64,000 nucleotides of DNA from Oscillospiraceae bacterium (GTDB lineage Bacteria; Bacillota; Clostridia; Oscillospirales; Oscillospiraceae): NCBI GenBank assembly GCA_017395935.1, contig JAFQNL010000024.1, forward strand, positions 38,425 to 102,424. The letters run 5' to 3'. A program made the translations under genes and the position numbers. Shown here in pieces: positions 26,738 to 34,521 of this stretch. The notes beneath the pieces were generated by a model that was given only the letters and a program-made list of their open reading frames with translations, was not told the origin of the DNA and ran no database searches. Positions within the stretch are counted from its first letter, which is position 1. Every line of letters starts with the position of its first letter.

Positions 26738-26932
26738 ATGGAAGTCGATCTTATCTTTCGGATTGCTGCCGTAGGTATACTGGTCTCGGTACTCAATCAG
26801 GTGCTTTCCCGATCCGGCCGGGAGGAACAGGCAACTATGGTGACTCTCACCGGTCTGGTAGTTGTGCTCATGATCGTAGTCCGCCAGATCAGCGACCTGT
26901 TCGACCTGGTCAAGGAGCTCTTCTCCTTATGA
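26738..26932 (+). CDS. spoIIIAC: Stage III sporulation protein AC
   Basis: A 64-residue membrane protein of two hydrophobic segments joined by SRSGREEQATMV, as in SpoIIIAC (about 65 residues). Start at ATG 26738, 8 bases after AAAGGAG; GTG 26729 overlaps the RBS and is unlikely. It overlaps the spoIIIAD start by four bases. Confidence 0.93.
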   Translation: MEVDLIFRIAAVGILVSVLNQVLSRSGREEQATMVTLTGLVVVLMIVVRQISDLFDLVKELFSL

Positions 26933-27324
26933 CTGGCGGAGAGGTGTTGAGTCTGGGAGCTATCGCTGTCAGTGGGACCATCTGCGCCCTGGTTCTCCGC
27001 CGTCAGACGCCGGAGCTGTCTCTGACGCTGTCGCTGGTGACCGTCTGTATCCTGCTCTGGCATTCTCGACGTGCCTTTGGCAGCGTATTGGACCTCTTTG
27101 GGCAGCTGGCCCAGCTCTCAGGCCTCTCTCTGGAACTGCTGACACCTCTGGTACGGACGGTAGGTATCGCACTGATCACCCGTCTGGGCAGTCAGATCTC
27201 CCGGGATGGCGGTATGGGGAGTGTGGCTGCCTTTCTGGAGTTGGCCGGCTCGGCTGCGGCGCTGGTGACGGTGATCCCGCTGCTTCAGGCGGTGCTGGAG
27301 CTGATGGAGGGCCTGCTGCTATGA
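26929..27324 (+). CDS. spoIIIAD: Stage III sporulation protein AD
   Basis: A 131-residue membrane protein with four hydrophobic segments and the conserved-looking VRTVGIALITRLGSQISRD. SpoIIIAC and SpoIIIAD are related and are thought to form the inner-membrane ring of the feeding tube. It overlaps the spoIIIAE ATG by four bases. Confidence 0.93.
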   Translation: MTGGEVLSLGAIAVSGTICALVLRRQTPELSLTLSLVTVCILLWHSRRAFGSVLDLFGQLAQLSGLSLELLTPLVRTVGIALITRLGSQISRDGGMGSVAAFLELAGSAAALVTVIPLLQAVLELMEGLLL

Positions 27325-28409
27325 GCGTAAGAATCTTGTTGCTGACTCTGCTGCTGATTCTGCCCCTTCCCGCCGGGGCGCTGGAGATCGACCCGGCCAT
27401 CACCGGACAGGTGGATACATCCGAGCTGGAAGAAAAAGGAGAGCGGATCATGGGAGAGCCGCTTGATTCCGTGCCGGATCTGGAGTCTGGCCTTGCCCGG
27501 ATCGGGCGAATGGCCCTGGACTATCTCTCTGAACTGGCCGGTGAGGCGGCCGGAAGTGGCGGAGTGATTCTTGTGATCTCTCTCTTTACCGGCCTGCTCC
27601 AGACGCTGGGCGATGAGATATCGCCTGGTATCGGCAGAGCAGCTCTGCTGGCCGGTACACTGGCGGTGACAACGGCGGCAGTGGGAGATGCCCGTTCGGT
27701 CGTTCTGGCTGGGCAGGAGACTATTCTGGAGCTCAATGAGCTGACTAAGGTGCTCATGCCGGCCTTGACCTCGGCGGCGGCTGCCGCAGGCTCGCTCACC
27801 GGCGCCGCCGCGCGGCAGATGGCGACGCTGATCTGCTCCAATTTGCTTTTGACGTGGATGAATGAACTGCTGATCCCTATGGTCTACTGTTATATTGCCG
27901 TCTGTGCCGGAGCGCTGGCGGCGGACAATCCCGGTCTGCAGGCTGTGGGTGAGCTGATCGGCTGGGCGGTAAAGACGATGCTGAAGTGGATGCTGCTCCT
28001 GTTCACCCTATACCTCAGTATCAGCGGTGTCATCTCTGGCTCAGTCGACCGGGCTGCGCTGAAGCTGACCCGATTTGCCGTTTCCGGAATGGTTCCGGTG
28101 GTGGGGGGAATCCTGTCTGACGCCACCGAGTCGGTACTGGTAGGTGCCGGCCTGCTGAGAAACAGCATCGGAATCTATGGAACGCTGCTCATCCTGAGCA
28201 GCTGCGTCCATCCCTTTCTCCGCCTGGGCGTACGGTATCTGTTCTATAAATGCGCGGCAATACTGTCTTCTCTGTTGTCGAGAAGTCCGGTCTCAAAGCT
28301 GATTGCTCAGATCGGTACTGCCTTTGGCATGGTTCTTGCCATGACAGGCGCGGGAGCGACGGTGACACTGATCTCGGTTATGACGACATTGATGGCGGCG
28401 GTGAATTGA
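27321..28409 (+). CDS. spoIIIAE: Stage III sporulation protein AE
   Basis: A 362-residue protein with an N-terminal signal-like segment (about 1-20), a periplasm-like region, and six or more membrane helices to the C terminus. The family is part of the channel and is similar to ABC-type or ESX membrane components. It follows spoIIIAD with a four-base overlap and precedes spoIIIAF by 3 bases. Length agrees with the usual 370-400 residues. Confidence 0.93.
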   Translation: MSVRILLLTLLLILPLPAGALEIDPAITGQVDTSELEEKGERIMGEPLDSVPDLESGLARIGRMALDYLSELAGEAAGSGGVILVISLFTGLLQTLGDEISPGIGRAALLAGTLAVTTAAVGDARSVVLAGQETILELNELTKVLMPALTSAAAAAGSLTGAAARQMATLICSNLLLTWMNELLIPMVYCYIAVCAGALAADNPGLQAVGELIGWAVKTMLKWMLLLFTLYLSISGVISGSVDRAALKLTRFAVSGMVPVVGGILSDATESVLVGAGLLRNSIGIYGTLLILSSCVHPFLRLGVRYLFYKCAAILSSLLSRSPVSKLIAQIGTAFGMVLAMTGAGATVTLISVMTTLMAAVN

Positions 28410-28412
28410 GGG

Positions 28413-28904
28413 ATGGCAGGATTGAAAGAATGGGTCATGGCGCTGGTGGGTGTTTCCTTTCTGGCAGCGGCAGCCCAAAGCCTGATGCCCGATGGCGCAG
28501 TAAAAAAGGTGGGAGAGCTGGCCTGCGGTCTGCTGCTCTTTCTGGTGGTGACCGGGCCAATACTGGGGGCCCGGTACGATCGGCTGCTGGATCGTGTGGA
28601 AGACCTGCAGGATCAGGCCCAGATGATTCAGCAGCAGACTCACGAGCAGGGACAAAGCCTGATTCGCTCGTTCATAGAACGGGAGAGCCGGGCATATAGT
28701 CAGGACAAGAGAGATGAACTGGATCTGGACTGTCAGATCGAGGTGCTCTGGGATTGGTCCGCTGAACCGCCGGTTCCCGAAGGGGTGGTAGTTACCGGTC
28801 AACTCAGTCCTGAGCAGCGACAACAGCTGAGTCAGACACTTCAAAAGGATCTGGATCTGACGCTGGAACAGATCCAGTGGCGGGAAGGAGCCCAAAGAGA
28901 ATGA
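28413..28904 (+). CDS. spoIIIAF: Stage III sporulation protein AF
   Basis: A 163-residue protein with two N-terminal membrane helices (about 7-25 and 35-52) and a soluble domain with DQAQMIQQQT and the C-terminal beta-alpha region that gives SpoIIIAF its ring-building fold. Four-base overlap with spoIIIAG. Confidence 0.9.
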   Translation: MAGLKEWVMALVGVSFLAAAAQSLMPDGAVKKVGELACGLLLFLVVTGPILGARYDRLLDRVEDLQDQAQMIQQQTHEQGQSLIRSFIERESRAYSQDKRDELDLDCQIEVLWDWSAEPPVPEGVVVTGQLSPEQRQQLSQTLQKDLDLTLEQIQWREGAQRE

Positions 28905-29404
28905 AGCTGCCGAAAGGGAAGGAAGAGATCGTCAAACTGCTGGACCGCTACCGGTATGTTCTGCTCCTGTTGGTGGTGGGATTCTGTCTGGTGGCATGGC
29001 CTGCTGACGGAGAGCAGGAGGAGAAAGGGCCTCCTCCGGCGGAGTTCAGTGAGCAGCAGTGGCTGGAAGCGGAGCAGGCCCGCCTTGCCCACGCCCTGTC
29101 TTCGATTGAAGGGGTGGGAGAGACCCGGGTAATACTGACCATGTCCGGAGGAACCCGGACAGTTTACGCCACTGACAGCGACGGCGAAGAGCAGGAGACG
29201 GTCATTGTATCCGCCGGCTCGGGCAGCGAACAGCCGGTCACTGTCCAGCGCTTCGGTCCCAGTCTCCAGGGGGCTCTGGTGATCTGTCAGGGAGGAGGAA
29301 ACGCCTCTGTCAAGCTGCAGATCCTGCAGGCGGTTGAGGCGCTGACTGGATTGGATGCCAATCAAATATCCATCTGTAAAGGAATGGGAGGAGATCAAAC
29401 ATGA
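28901..29404 (+). CDS. spoIIIAG: Stage III sporulation protein AG
   Basis: A 167-residue protein with one N-terminal membrane helix (about 20-36) and an extracellular ring-building domain (SIEGVGETRVILTMSGG, GALVICQGGGNASVKLQILQAVEALTGLDANQISICK). SpoIIIAG forms the large ring of the intermembrane channel. The ATG at 28901 overlaps the AF stop; the frame extends to a GTG at 28877 before the RBS. Confidence 0.94.
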   Translation: MKLPKGKEEIVKLLDRYRYVLLLLVVGFCLVAWPADGEQEEKGPPPAEFSEQQWLEAEQARLAHALSSIEGVGETRVILTMSGGTRTVYATDSDGEEQETVIVSAGSGSEQPVTVQRFGPSLQGALVICQGGGNASVKLQILQAVEALTGLDANQISICKGMGGDQT

Positions 29405-30015
29405 AGAAGATGTTCAAGCGCAATGCGGTGGTGGCGGCCATCGTCCTGTTTGTCTGCGCGGCGGTCTACCTGAACTGGTCCTACGACCAGAAACAGGCAG
29501 TATCCTCCGCGCGGCCTGAGGAGATGAGCGAAACGGAAGGGGAGACCAAAACGCTGGGAGAGGCTGTCCTGGTCAGCTCGGACAGTCTGGCAGCAGAGGA
29601 AGAGGTCGTTGTGGACAGCTGGGAGAGCGCCTATCAGTCAGAGGAACCGATCCCGGAAGACGACTACTTTGCCACCGCTCGGCTCAGCAGGGAGGAGGCC
29701 CGTTCCAGCGCCCTGGATATCCTTCAGGAGACGGTGGAAGATCCTGAGGCCAGCGATCAGGCTGTATCGGCCGCTGCGGAAAGTATTACTGCAATGGCCT
29801 CGGCTACCTTGGCCGAGTCTCAAATTGAGAGCTTGATCACGGCCAAGGGCTACCCCCAGTGTGTCGCTTTCATTGGAGATAACAGTGTAAGCGTTGTGGT
29901 CTCCACTGAGAGCGGCAGTCTGGAGGGAGCGGATGTGGCCAAGATCACCGATATCGTAATGGGAGAGACGGAGGTATCTGCCAACGCTGTAAAGGTGGTT
30001 CTGGCAGAGGGATAG
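29401..30015 (+). CDS. spoIIIAH: Stage III sporulation protein AH
   Basis: A 204-residue protein with one membrane helix (about 10-28), an acidic linker, and the C-terminal ring-building domain that pairs with forespore SpoIIQ (YFATARLSREEARSSALDILQE, ITAKGYPQCVAFIGDNSVSVVV). It ends the spoIIIA operon, 18 bases before a strong terminator. In many Clostridia an Asp23-family gene follows; here nusB is next. Confidence 0.94.
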   Translation: MKKMFKRNAVVAAIVLFVCAAVYLNWSYDQKQAVSSARPEEMSETEGETKTLGEAVLVSSDSLAAEEEVVVDSWESAYQSEEPIPEDDYFATARLSREEARSSALDILQETVEDPEASDQAVSAAAESITAMASATLAESQIESLITAKGYPQCVAFIGDNSVSVVVSTESGSLEGADVAKITDIVMGETEVSANAVKVVLAEG

Positions 30016-30032
30016 ATTGACCATACAGGGCA

Positions 30033-30070
30033 GGAGAGCGGAGAACGCTCTCCTTTCTTTTTTCTCTTTT
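30033..30070 (+). terminator. Terminator of the spoIIIA operon
   Basis: Stem GGAGAGCG / CGCTCTCC with GAGAA loop, then TTTCTTTTTTCTCTTTT. Confidence 0.93.
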
Positions 30071-30132
30071 ATCCGCTGTCAGGTCTGATAAAAAGAAGTA
30101 AGGATTTGTCATTTCTTTTTCTCTCCAGAGAC

Positions 30133-30161
30133 TTTCCATTTTGCATATTCGGGTGTATAAT
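30133..30161 (+). promoter_or_regulatory. Promoter of the nusB-recN gene run
   Basis: TTTCCA, 17 bases, TATAAT. Leader to nusB is about 75 bases. Confidence 0.65.
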
Positions 30162-30241
30162 AAATGAAATACTGTATATTGGGTTATTGTGCAATGACTC
30201 AAACGCTGTATTAGACAAAGATAGTGATGGAGGAACGGGAA

Positions 30242-30700
30242 ATGACCAGAAAGACTGCCCGTGAGATCGCGGTCCGGCTTGCCTATGAGCTGGGCTATAC
30301 CAATGAAAGCGCCCAGCAGCTCCTGGATCGTATGCTGGACCGGGAACATTTTGCTACGCTGAATCAGGAAGACGATCTGTATGCCGACTACCCCGATGCC
30401 AAGCAGGAGGCTTACCTGCGCGCGCTGGTTTCCGGCGTCGGCGCCCATGGCGCTGAGCTGGACGGCTATATTGAGAAATACGCCATTGGCTGGCAGTTTG
30501 ACCGGATTCCCCGGGTGGCTGCCGCGATTATGCGCGTTGCCATGTATGAGCTGCTCTATATGCCCGAGATTCCCCGGCGCACTGCCATTCATGAGGCGGT
30601 GAAGATCGCCGAGCGGTATGAGGATCCCAAGGTTGTCTCCTTTATGAACGGCATTCTGGGCTCCTTCCTCCGGGGCGAGCTCCCCGAGGAGGCAAAGTGA
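30242..30700 (+). CDS. nusB: Transcription antitermination factor NusB
   Basis: A 152-residue all-helical RNA-binding protein that acts in rRNA antitermination with NusE/S10. Motifs: REIAVRLAYELGY near the N terminus and IHEAVKIAERYEDPKVVSFMNGILGSF at the C terminus. Start at ATG 30242, 8 bases after GGAGG; the frame runs up to a GTG at 30224 that would precede the RBS. Confidence 0.93.
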   Translation: MTRKTAREIAVRLAYELGYTNESAQQLLDRMLDREHFATLNQEDDLYADYPDAKQEAYLRALVSGVGAHGAELDGYIEKYAIGWQFDRIPRVAAAIMRVAMYELLYMPEIPRRTAIHEAVKIAERYEDPKVVSFMNGILGSFLRGELPEEAK

Positions 30701-31629
30701 TGCTGGCCGCGCTGGGAATTGACACCAGTAACTATACCACCTCCGCGGCTGTCTTTCGGGAGGATGGTACTGGTGCCAACGCAGGCAAGCTGCTTACCGT
30801 AGGAGAAGGGGCTCTGGGCCTGCGCCAGAGCGACGCCCTTTTTCAGCATGTCAAAGCACTGCCCGAACGGTTTGCTGAGCTGCGTGAGCAGGGAATGCTC
30901 AAGGAGATCGCCGCCGTAGGCGCGTCCACTCAGCCCCGGGCTGTAGAGGGCTCCTATATGCCCTGCTTCCTGGCCGGCGCGTCTCAGGGTCAGGTGCTGG
31001 CCGATGCGCTGGGCGTGCCCTTCTATGCTTTTTCCCATCAGCAGGGCCATGTGGCCGCTGCCTGCTGGTCTGCCGGACGCATGGAACTGATGGACCAGCC
31101 TATGTTGGCCTGGCATCTCTCCGGCGGCACCACAGAGTTGCTGCTGGTGGTTCCCGAGGGCAGTAATGTCCGCTGCGGCCGGATCGGAGGCACTACAGAT
31201 ATCTCCGCCGGACAGCTCATCGACCGGGCCGGACAGATGTTGCATACACCCTTCCCCTCGGGCAAGATGCTGGATAAGTACAGCCAGTATTCCGACCGAA
31301 AGGACTTCTTCCGGGTCCGCCTGGACGGCTTTGAGTTCTCCCTCTCCGGTATGGAGAATAAGGTCCGGGACATGGTAGCCGACCATCGTCTGCCCTCTGA
31401 TATCGCCCGGTTTACGCTGCTGACCATTGCCTCTGCTGTGGAACGGACTACGCAGGCAGCCCGGAGAAAGTACCCCGGCCTTCCTGTTGTCTGCTCGGGT
31501 GGCGTTGCCTCCAACTCTCTGCTGCGGGAAAAACTCAACGGCGCCGTTTTTGCCAAGCCCGCCTATTCCACTGACAATGCCATGGGTACTGCCATCCTTG
31601 CCATGCGCCGCCTCCAGCGGGGAAATTGA
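30700..31629 (+). CDS. Kae1/TsaD-like protein (peptidase M22 superfamily)
   Basis: A 309-residue ASKHA-fold ATPase. It opens with GIDTSNYTTS, has SHQQGH (the H-x3-H metal motif of TsaD), SGGTTELLL phosphate loops and GGVASNSLLREKL. It is shorter and more divergent than the canonical TsaD, which makes t6A in tRNA, so I take it as the clostridial TsaD paralogue of unknown role. Start ATG 30700 overlaps the nusB stop (TGATG) with GAGGAGG 7 bases before; GTG 30697 is also in frame. Confidence 0.82.
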   Translation: MLAALGIDTSNYTTSAAVFREDGTGANAGKLLTVGEGALGLRQSDALFQHVKALPERFAELREQGMLKEIAAVGASTQPRAVEGSYMPCFLAGASQGQVLADALGVPFYAFSHQQGHVAAACWSAGRMELMDQPMLAWHLSGGTTELLLVVPEGSNVRCGRIGGTTDISAGQLIDRAGQMLHTPFPSGKMLDKYSQYSDRKDFFRVRLDGFEFSLSGMENKVRDMVADHRLPSDIARFTLLTIASAVERTTQAARRKYPGLPVVCSGGVASNSLLREKLNGAVFAKPAYSTDNAMGTAILAMRRLQRGN

Positions 31630-31630
31630 C

Positions 31631-32836
31631 ATGGAGCAGACCGTCTTTACGGTAGGGCAGGTCAATCAGTATCTGAAGGCCAAGCTGGACAGCGACCGAC
31701 TGCTGCTGTCCATCGCTATCCGGGGTGAGATCTCCAACTATAAAAGATATCCCTCCGGGCACCATTATTTTTCTCTGAAAGACGCGGAGGGAGCCCTGAA
31801 GGCTGTCCTCTTCCGATCCTCTGCTCAGCGGCTGCGCTTTCAGCCGGAAAACGGCATGAAGGTGGTGGCCAGGGGCCGGATCACTGTCTTTCCCCGGGAC
31901 GGGCAGTACCAGCTCTATGCCGAGAGCCTGATCCCCGATGGGGTAGGGGAGCTCTATGTGGCCTTCGAGCAGACGAAAGCACGCCTGCTGGAAGAGGGAC
32001 TTTTTGATCCTGCCCACAAGAAGCCCATCCCCACTTATCCGGAAACCATTGCCATCATTACCTCTCCGGCCGGCGCCGCTGTTCATGACATGATCCGTAT
32101 TCTGAAAGCACGCTGGCCGGCAGCTCAGGTTCGGCTGCTCCCGGTCCGTGTGCAGGGCGTTCAGGCCCCTGCCGAGCTGGTGGGAGCGCTGCGCTATGCC
32201 AATGCCTATCGGCTGGCCGACGTGATTATTATCGGCCGGGGCGGCGGCTCTATGGAGGACCTCTGGGCCTTTAATGATGAAAAGCTGGCCCGGGCCATTT
32301 ATGACTCTCAGATCCCGGTTATCTCCGCTGTGGGACATGAACCGGATGTGACGATCTCTGATTTTGTGGCTGACCTTCGGGCGGCTACCCCCTCCAACGC
32401 AGCCGAGTTGGCGGTTCCCGACTGGCGGGAACTGGACCATCGACTGAATCAGCTGGCGATTCGGATGGAAACGGCCATGTCCGGACGGCTGAATCAGGAA
32501 CGAAAGAAATTATCCGAACTGGCCCGGAGCCGGGCCATGACCGACCCTATGAACCCGATCCGGGACAAGCGGGTGCTGCTGGACTGGCAGCAAAGCAGGC
32601 TTATCGCAGCCATGCAGTCGGTCACTCATAAAGAGCGGAGCCGTCTTGCTGCCCTGGCAGCTGGACTGGACGCTATGAGCCCGCTGAAGGTGCTGGCTCG
32701 GGGATACAGTCTTGCCTATGATGATAAGGGTAGCCTGCTCACCTCAGTCAGGACCGTGGAGGCGGGACAGAAGCTGGATCTTCGTCTTGCCGACGGCAAT
32801 CTGGACTGCACGGTAATGAAGGTCAGCAAACACTGA
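31631..32836 (+). CDS. xseA: Exodeoxyribonuclease VII large subunit
   Basis: A 401-residue protein with an N-terminal OB fold (VGQVNQYLKAKLDSD, GEISNYKRYPSGHHYFSLKD), then the catalytic domain with ITSPAGAAVHDMI, IIIGRGGGSMEDLWAFND, and AVGHEPDVTISDFVAD. With XseB it degrades single-stranded DNA from both ends, in repair. The frame extends upstream into the TsaD-like gene, but ATG 31631 gives the family N terminus. Two bases separate it from the preceding stop. Confidence 0.95.
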   Translation: MEQTVFTVGQVNQYLKAKLDSDRLLLSIAIRGEISNYKRYPSGHHYFSLKDAEGALKAVLFRSSAQRLRFQPENGMKVVARGRITVFPRDGQYQLYAESLIPDGVGELYVAFEQTKARLLEEGLFDPAHKKPIPTYPETIAIITSPAGAAVHDMIRILKARWPAAQVRLLPVRVQGVQAPAELVGALRYANAYRLADVIIIGRGGGSMEDLWAFNDEKLARAIYDSQIPVISAVGHEPDVTISDFVADLRAATPSNAAELAVPDWRELDHRLNQLAIRMETAMSGRLNQERKKLSELARSRAMTDPMNPIRDKRVLLDWQQSRLIAAMQSVTHKERSRLAALAAGLDAMSPLKVLARGYSLAYDDKGSLLTSVRTVEAGQKLDLRLADGNLDCTVMKVSKH

Positions 32837-32882
32837 ACCCTCTGGGGCTCCGGCCCTGTCTGAAACAGAAAGGAAGATGACT

Positions 32883-33116
32883 ATGCCTCCTAAGAAACTC
32901 AGCTTTGAAGAATCGATGCAGCGGCTGGAAGTCATCGTCTCTCAGCTGGAACGGGGCGAGGCCCCTCTGGAACAGTCGGTCGCTCTTTTCGAAGAGGGGA
33001 CCAAGCTCATTGCTGGCTGCAGCAAGCTGCTGGATACCGCTGAGCAGAAAGTGTATAAACTCTCCAAAGGCGCCGACGGCCAGCCGGTCAGTCAGCCGTT
33101 TGAAAGTGAGGAGTGA
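32883..33116 (+). CDS. xseB: Exodeoxyribonuclease VII small subunit
   Basis: A 77-residue helical subunit with KLSFEESMQRLEVIVSQLERGEAPLEQSVALFEEG, the XseB signature. Start ATG 32883 is 8 bases after AGGA; ATG 32877 is too close to the RBS. It lies directly before ispA, as in many Firmicutes. Confidence 0.94.
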   Translation: MPPKKLSFEESMQRLEVIVSQLERGEAPLEQSVALFEEGTKLIAGCSKLLDTAEQKVYKLSKGADGQPVSQPFESEE

Positions 33117-33121
33117 TTACT

Positions 33122-33997
33122 GTGGAATTCAAGCAGGAACTGACCCGGTGCCAGAATAAGATCGAAGCCTACCTTGCCGGCTGCTTTGCCGGCCGCCCCG
33201 ATCATGCTGCGCTCTATGACTCCATGCGTTATAGCCTGCTGGCCGGCGGCAAGCGGATCCGGCCTGTCCTGGCACTGGAGTTCTGCCGTGCGCTGGGCGG
33301 AGATGAGGACAAGGCTCTGCCGTTGGCCGCGGCCATTGAAATGATCCACACCTACTCGCTCATCCATGATGACCTCCCCTGTATGGATGACGATGACCTG
33401 CGGCGGGGCAGACCGACCAATCATAAGGTCTTCGGAGAGTGTATGGCCGTTCTGGCTGGCGACGCCCTTCAGTCTGCCGCCTTCGAGTCTGTGCTGACAG
33501 CCGATCTGTCTGCCCAGCAGCGAGCGGACGCGGCATTGGTGCTGGCCCGGGCTGCCGGACAGGATGGTATGGTGGCCGGACAGGTGCTGGATATGGAAGG
33601 GGAGGAGAGAGGGCTCAGTCTGGAAGAGATCAAACAGATGAACGCCCTCAAGACCGGCTGTCTGCTGGAAGGCGCCTGCCTGATGGGCGTGATTGCAGCC
33701 GGCGGCAGTCAGGTACAGCTGGAAGCTGCGCGGACTTATGCCCGGGCGGTAGGCTTTGCCTTCCAGGTTCGGGACGATATGCTGGATGTGACCTCTACGG
33801 CTGAGGCTATGGGCAAGAATGTCCAGACCGACGCGGTCCGGGGAAAGTCCACCTATGTCTCTTTGCTGGGTCTGGAGCGCTGCCAGCAGGTGGTGCTGGA
33901 GCAGTCCCAGCTTGCCAAAGATGCCCTTGCCGGTATCGGTATGGATACGTCGTTTGTCTGTCAGTTGGCCGATCATTTAGCCGGCCGCAGCAACTGA
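33122..33997 (+). CDS. ispA: Farnesyl diphosphate synthase (polyprenyl synthase)
   Basis: A 291-residue trans-prenyltransferase. Both Asp-rich motifs are present: DDLPCMDDDDLRRGRPT and DDMLD near residue 220; GGKRIRPVL is upstream. It condenses DMAPP/IPP to geranyl and farnesyl diphosphate for undecaprenyl and other lipids, and works with Dxs below. The start is GTG 33122, 8 bases after GTGAGGAG; the reading frame begins at GTG 33113 inside the RBS. Confidence 0.93.
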   Translation: MEFKQELTRCQNKIEAYLAGCFAGRPDHAALYDSMRYSLLAGGKRIRPVLALEFCRALGGDEDKALPLAAAIEMIHTYSLIHDDLPCMDDDDLRRGRPTNHKVFGECMAVLAGDALQSAAFESVLTADLSAQQRADAALVLARAAGQDGMVAGQVLDMEGEERGLSLEEIKQMNALKTGCLLEGACLMGVIAAGGSQVQLEAARTYARAVGFAFQVRDDMLDVTSTAEAMGKNVQTDAVRGKSTYVSLLGLERCQQVVLEQSQLAKDALAGIGMDTSFVCQLADHLAGRSN

Positions 33998-34031
33998 CAG
34001 TGAGGATTTACTGACAGAGAGGATAAAAATT

Positions 34032-34490
34032 ATGGATTTTTCCGTCCCCCTTGCCAATCAGGTGCTGGTTCTTTCCGCCCTGAGCTGGGCAGTGGCCCAG
34101 TTTGTCAAAGGTCTTGTGATCCGTATTATGACTGGCCGACTGACGCTGGAGCAGTTCTTTGCCAGCGGCGGCATGCCCAGCTCTCATTCTGCCTTAGTGA
34201 CCTGCTGCGCAACTACCGTTGGCACCCTCTATGGCTTTGACTCCGGACTGTTTGCTCTGGCTGCTCTGTTTGCCATGGTGGTTATGTATGATGCCTGCCA
34301 TGTCCGGCTCTCCTCCGGTGAGCAGGCTAAGGTGGTTAATGAGCTGCTGCGCTCCTATCATAAGGATAGCCCCAACGAGCTCCTTCAGGCTGAGTTGAAG
34401 GTGGTCCTGGGCCATACTACCCTTCAAGTGGTCATGGGCGCCGTTCTTGGCCTGATCATTGCCCTTGTGGGTATGTGGCTGATGGACTGA
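34032..34490 (+). CDS. Divergent PAP2-family membrane protein
   Basis: A 152-residue membrane protein with the ASGGMPSSHSA phosphatase-like motif, DACHVRLSSGEQAKVVN, and a late GHTTLQVVMGAVLG segment, as in the divergent PAP2 (YuiD/DUF212) family. Three or four hydrophobic helices. It may act on an isoprenoid or lipid phosphate, which fits its place between ispA and dxs, but the activity is not established for this family. Confidence 0.86.
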   Translation: MDFSVPLANQVLVLSALSWAVAQFVKGLVIRIMTGRLTLEQFFASGGMPSSHSALVTCCATTVGTLYGFDSGLFALAALFAMVVMYDACHVRLSSGEQAKVVNELLRSYHKDSPNELLQAELKVVLGHTTLQVVMGAVLGLIIALVGMWLMD

Positions 34491-34521
34491 TTAGAAACAT
34501 TGATTACTGGAGGAACCAACC

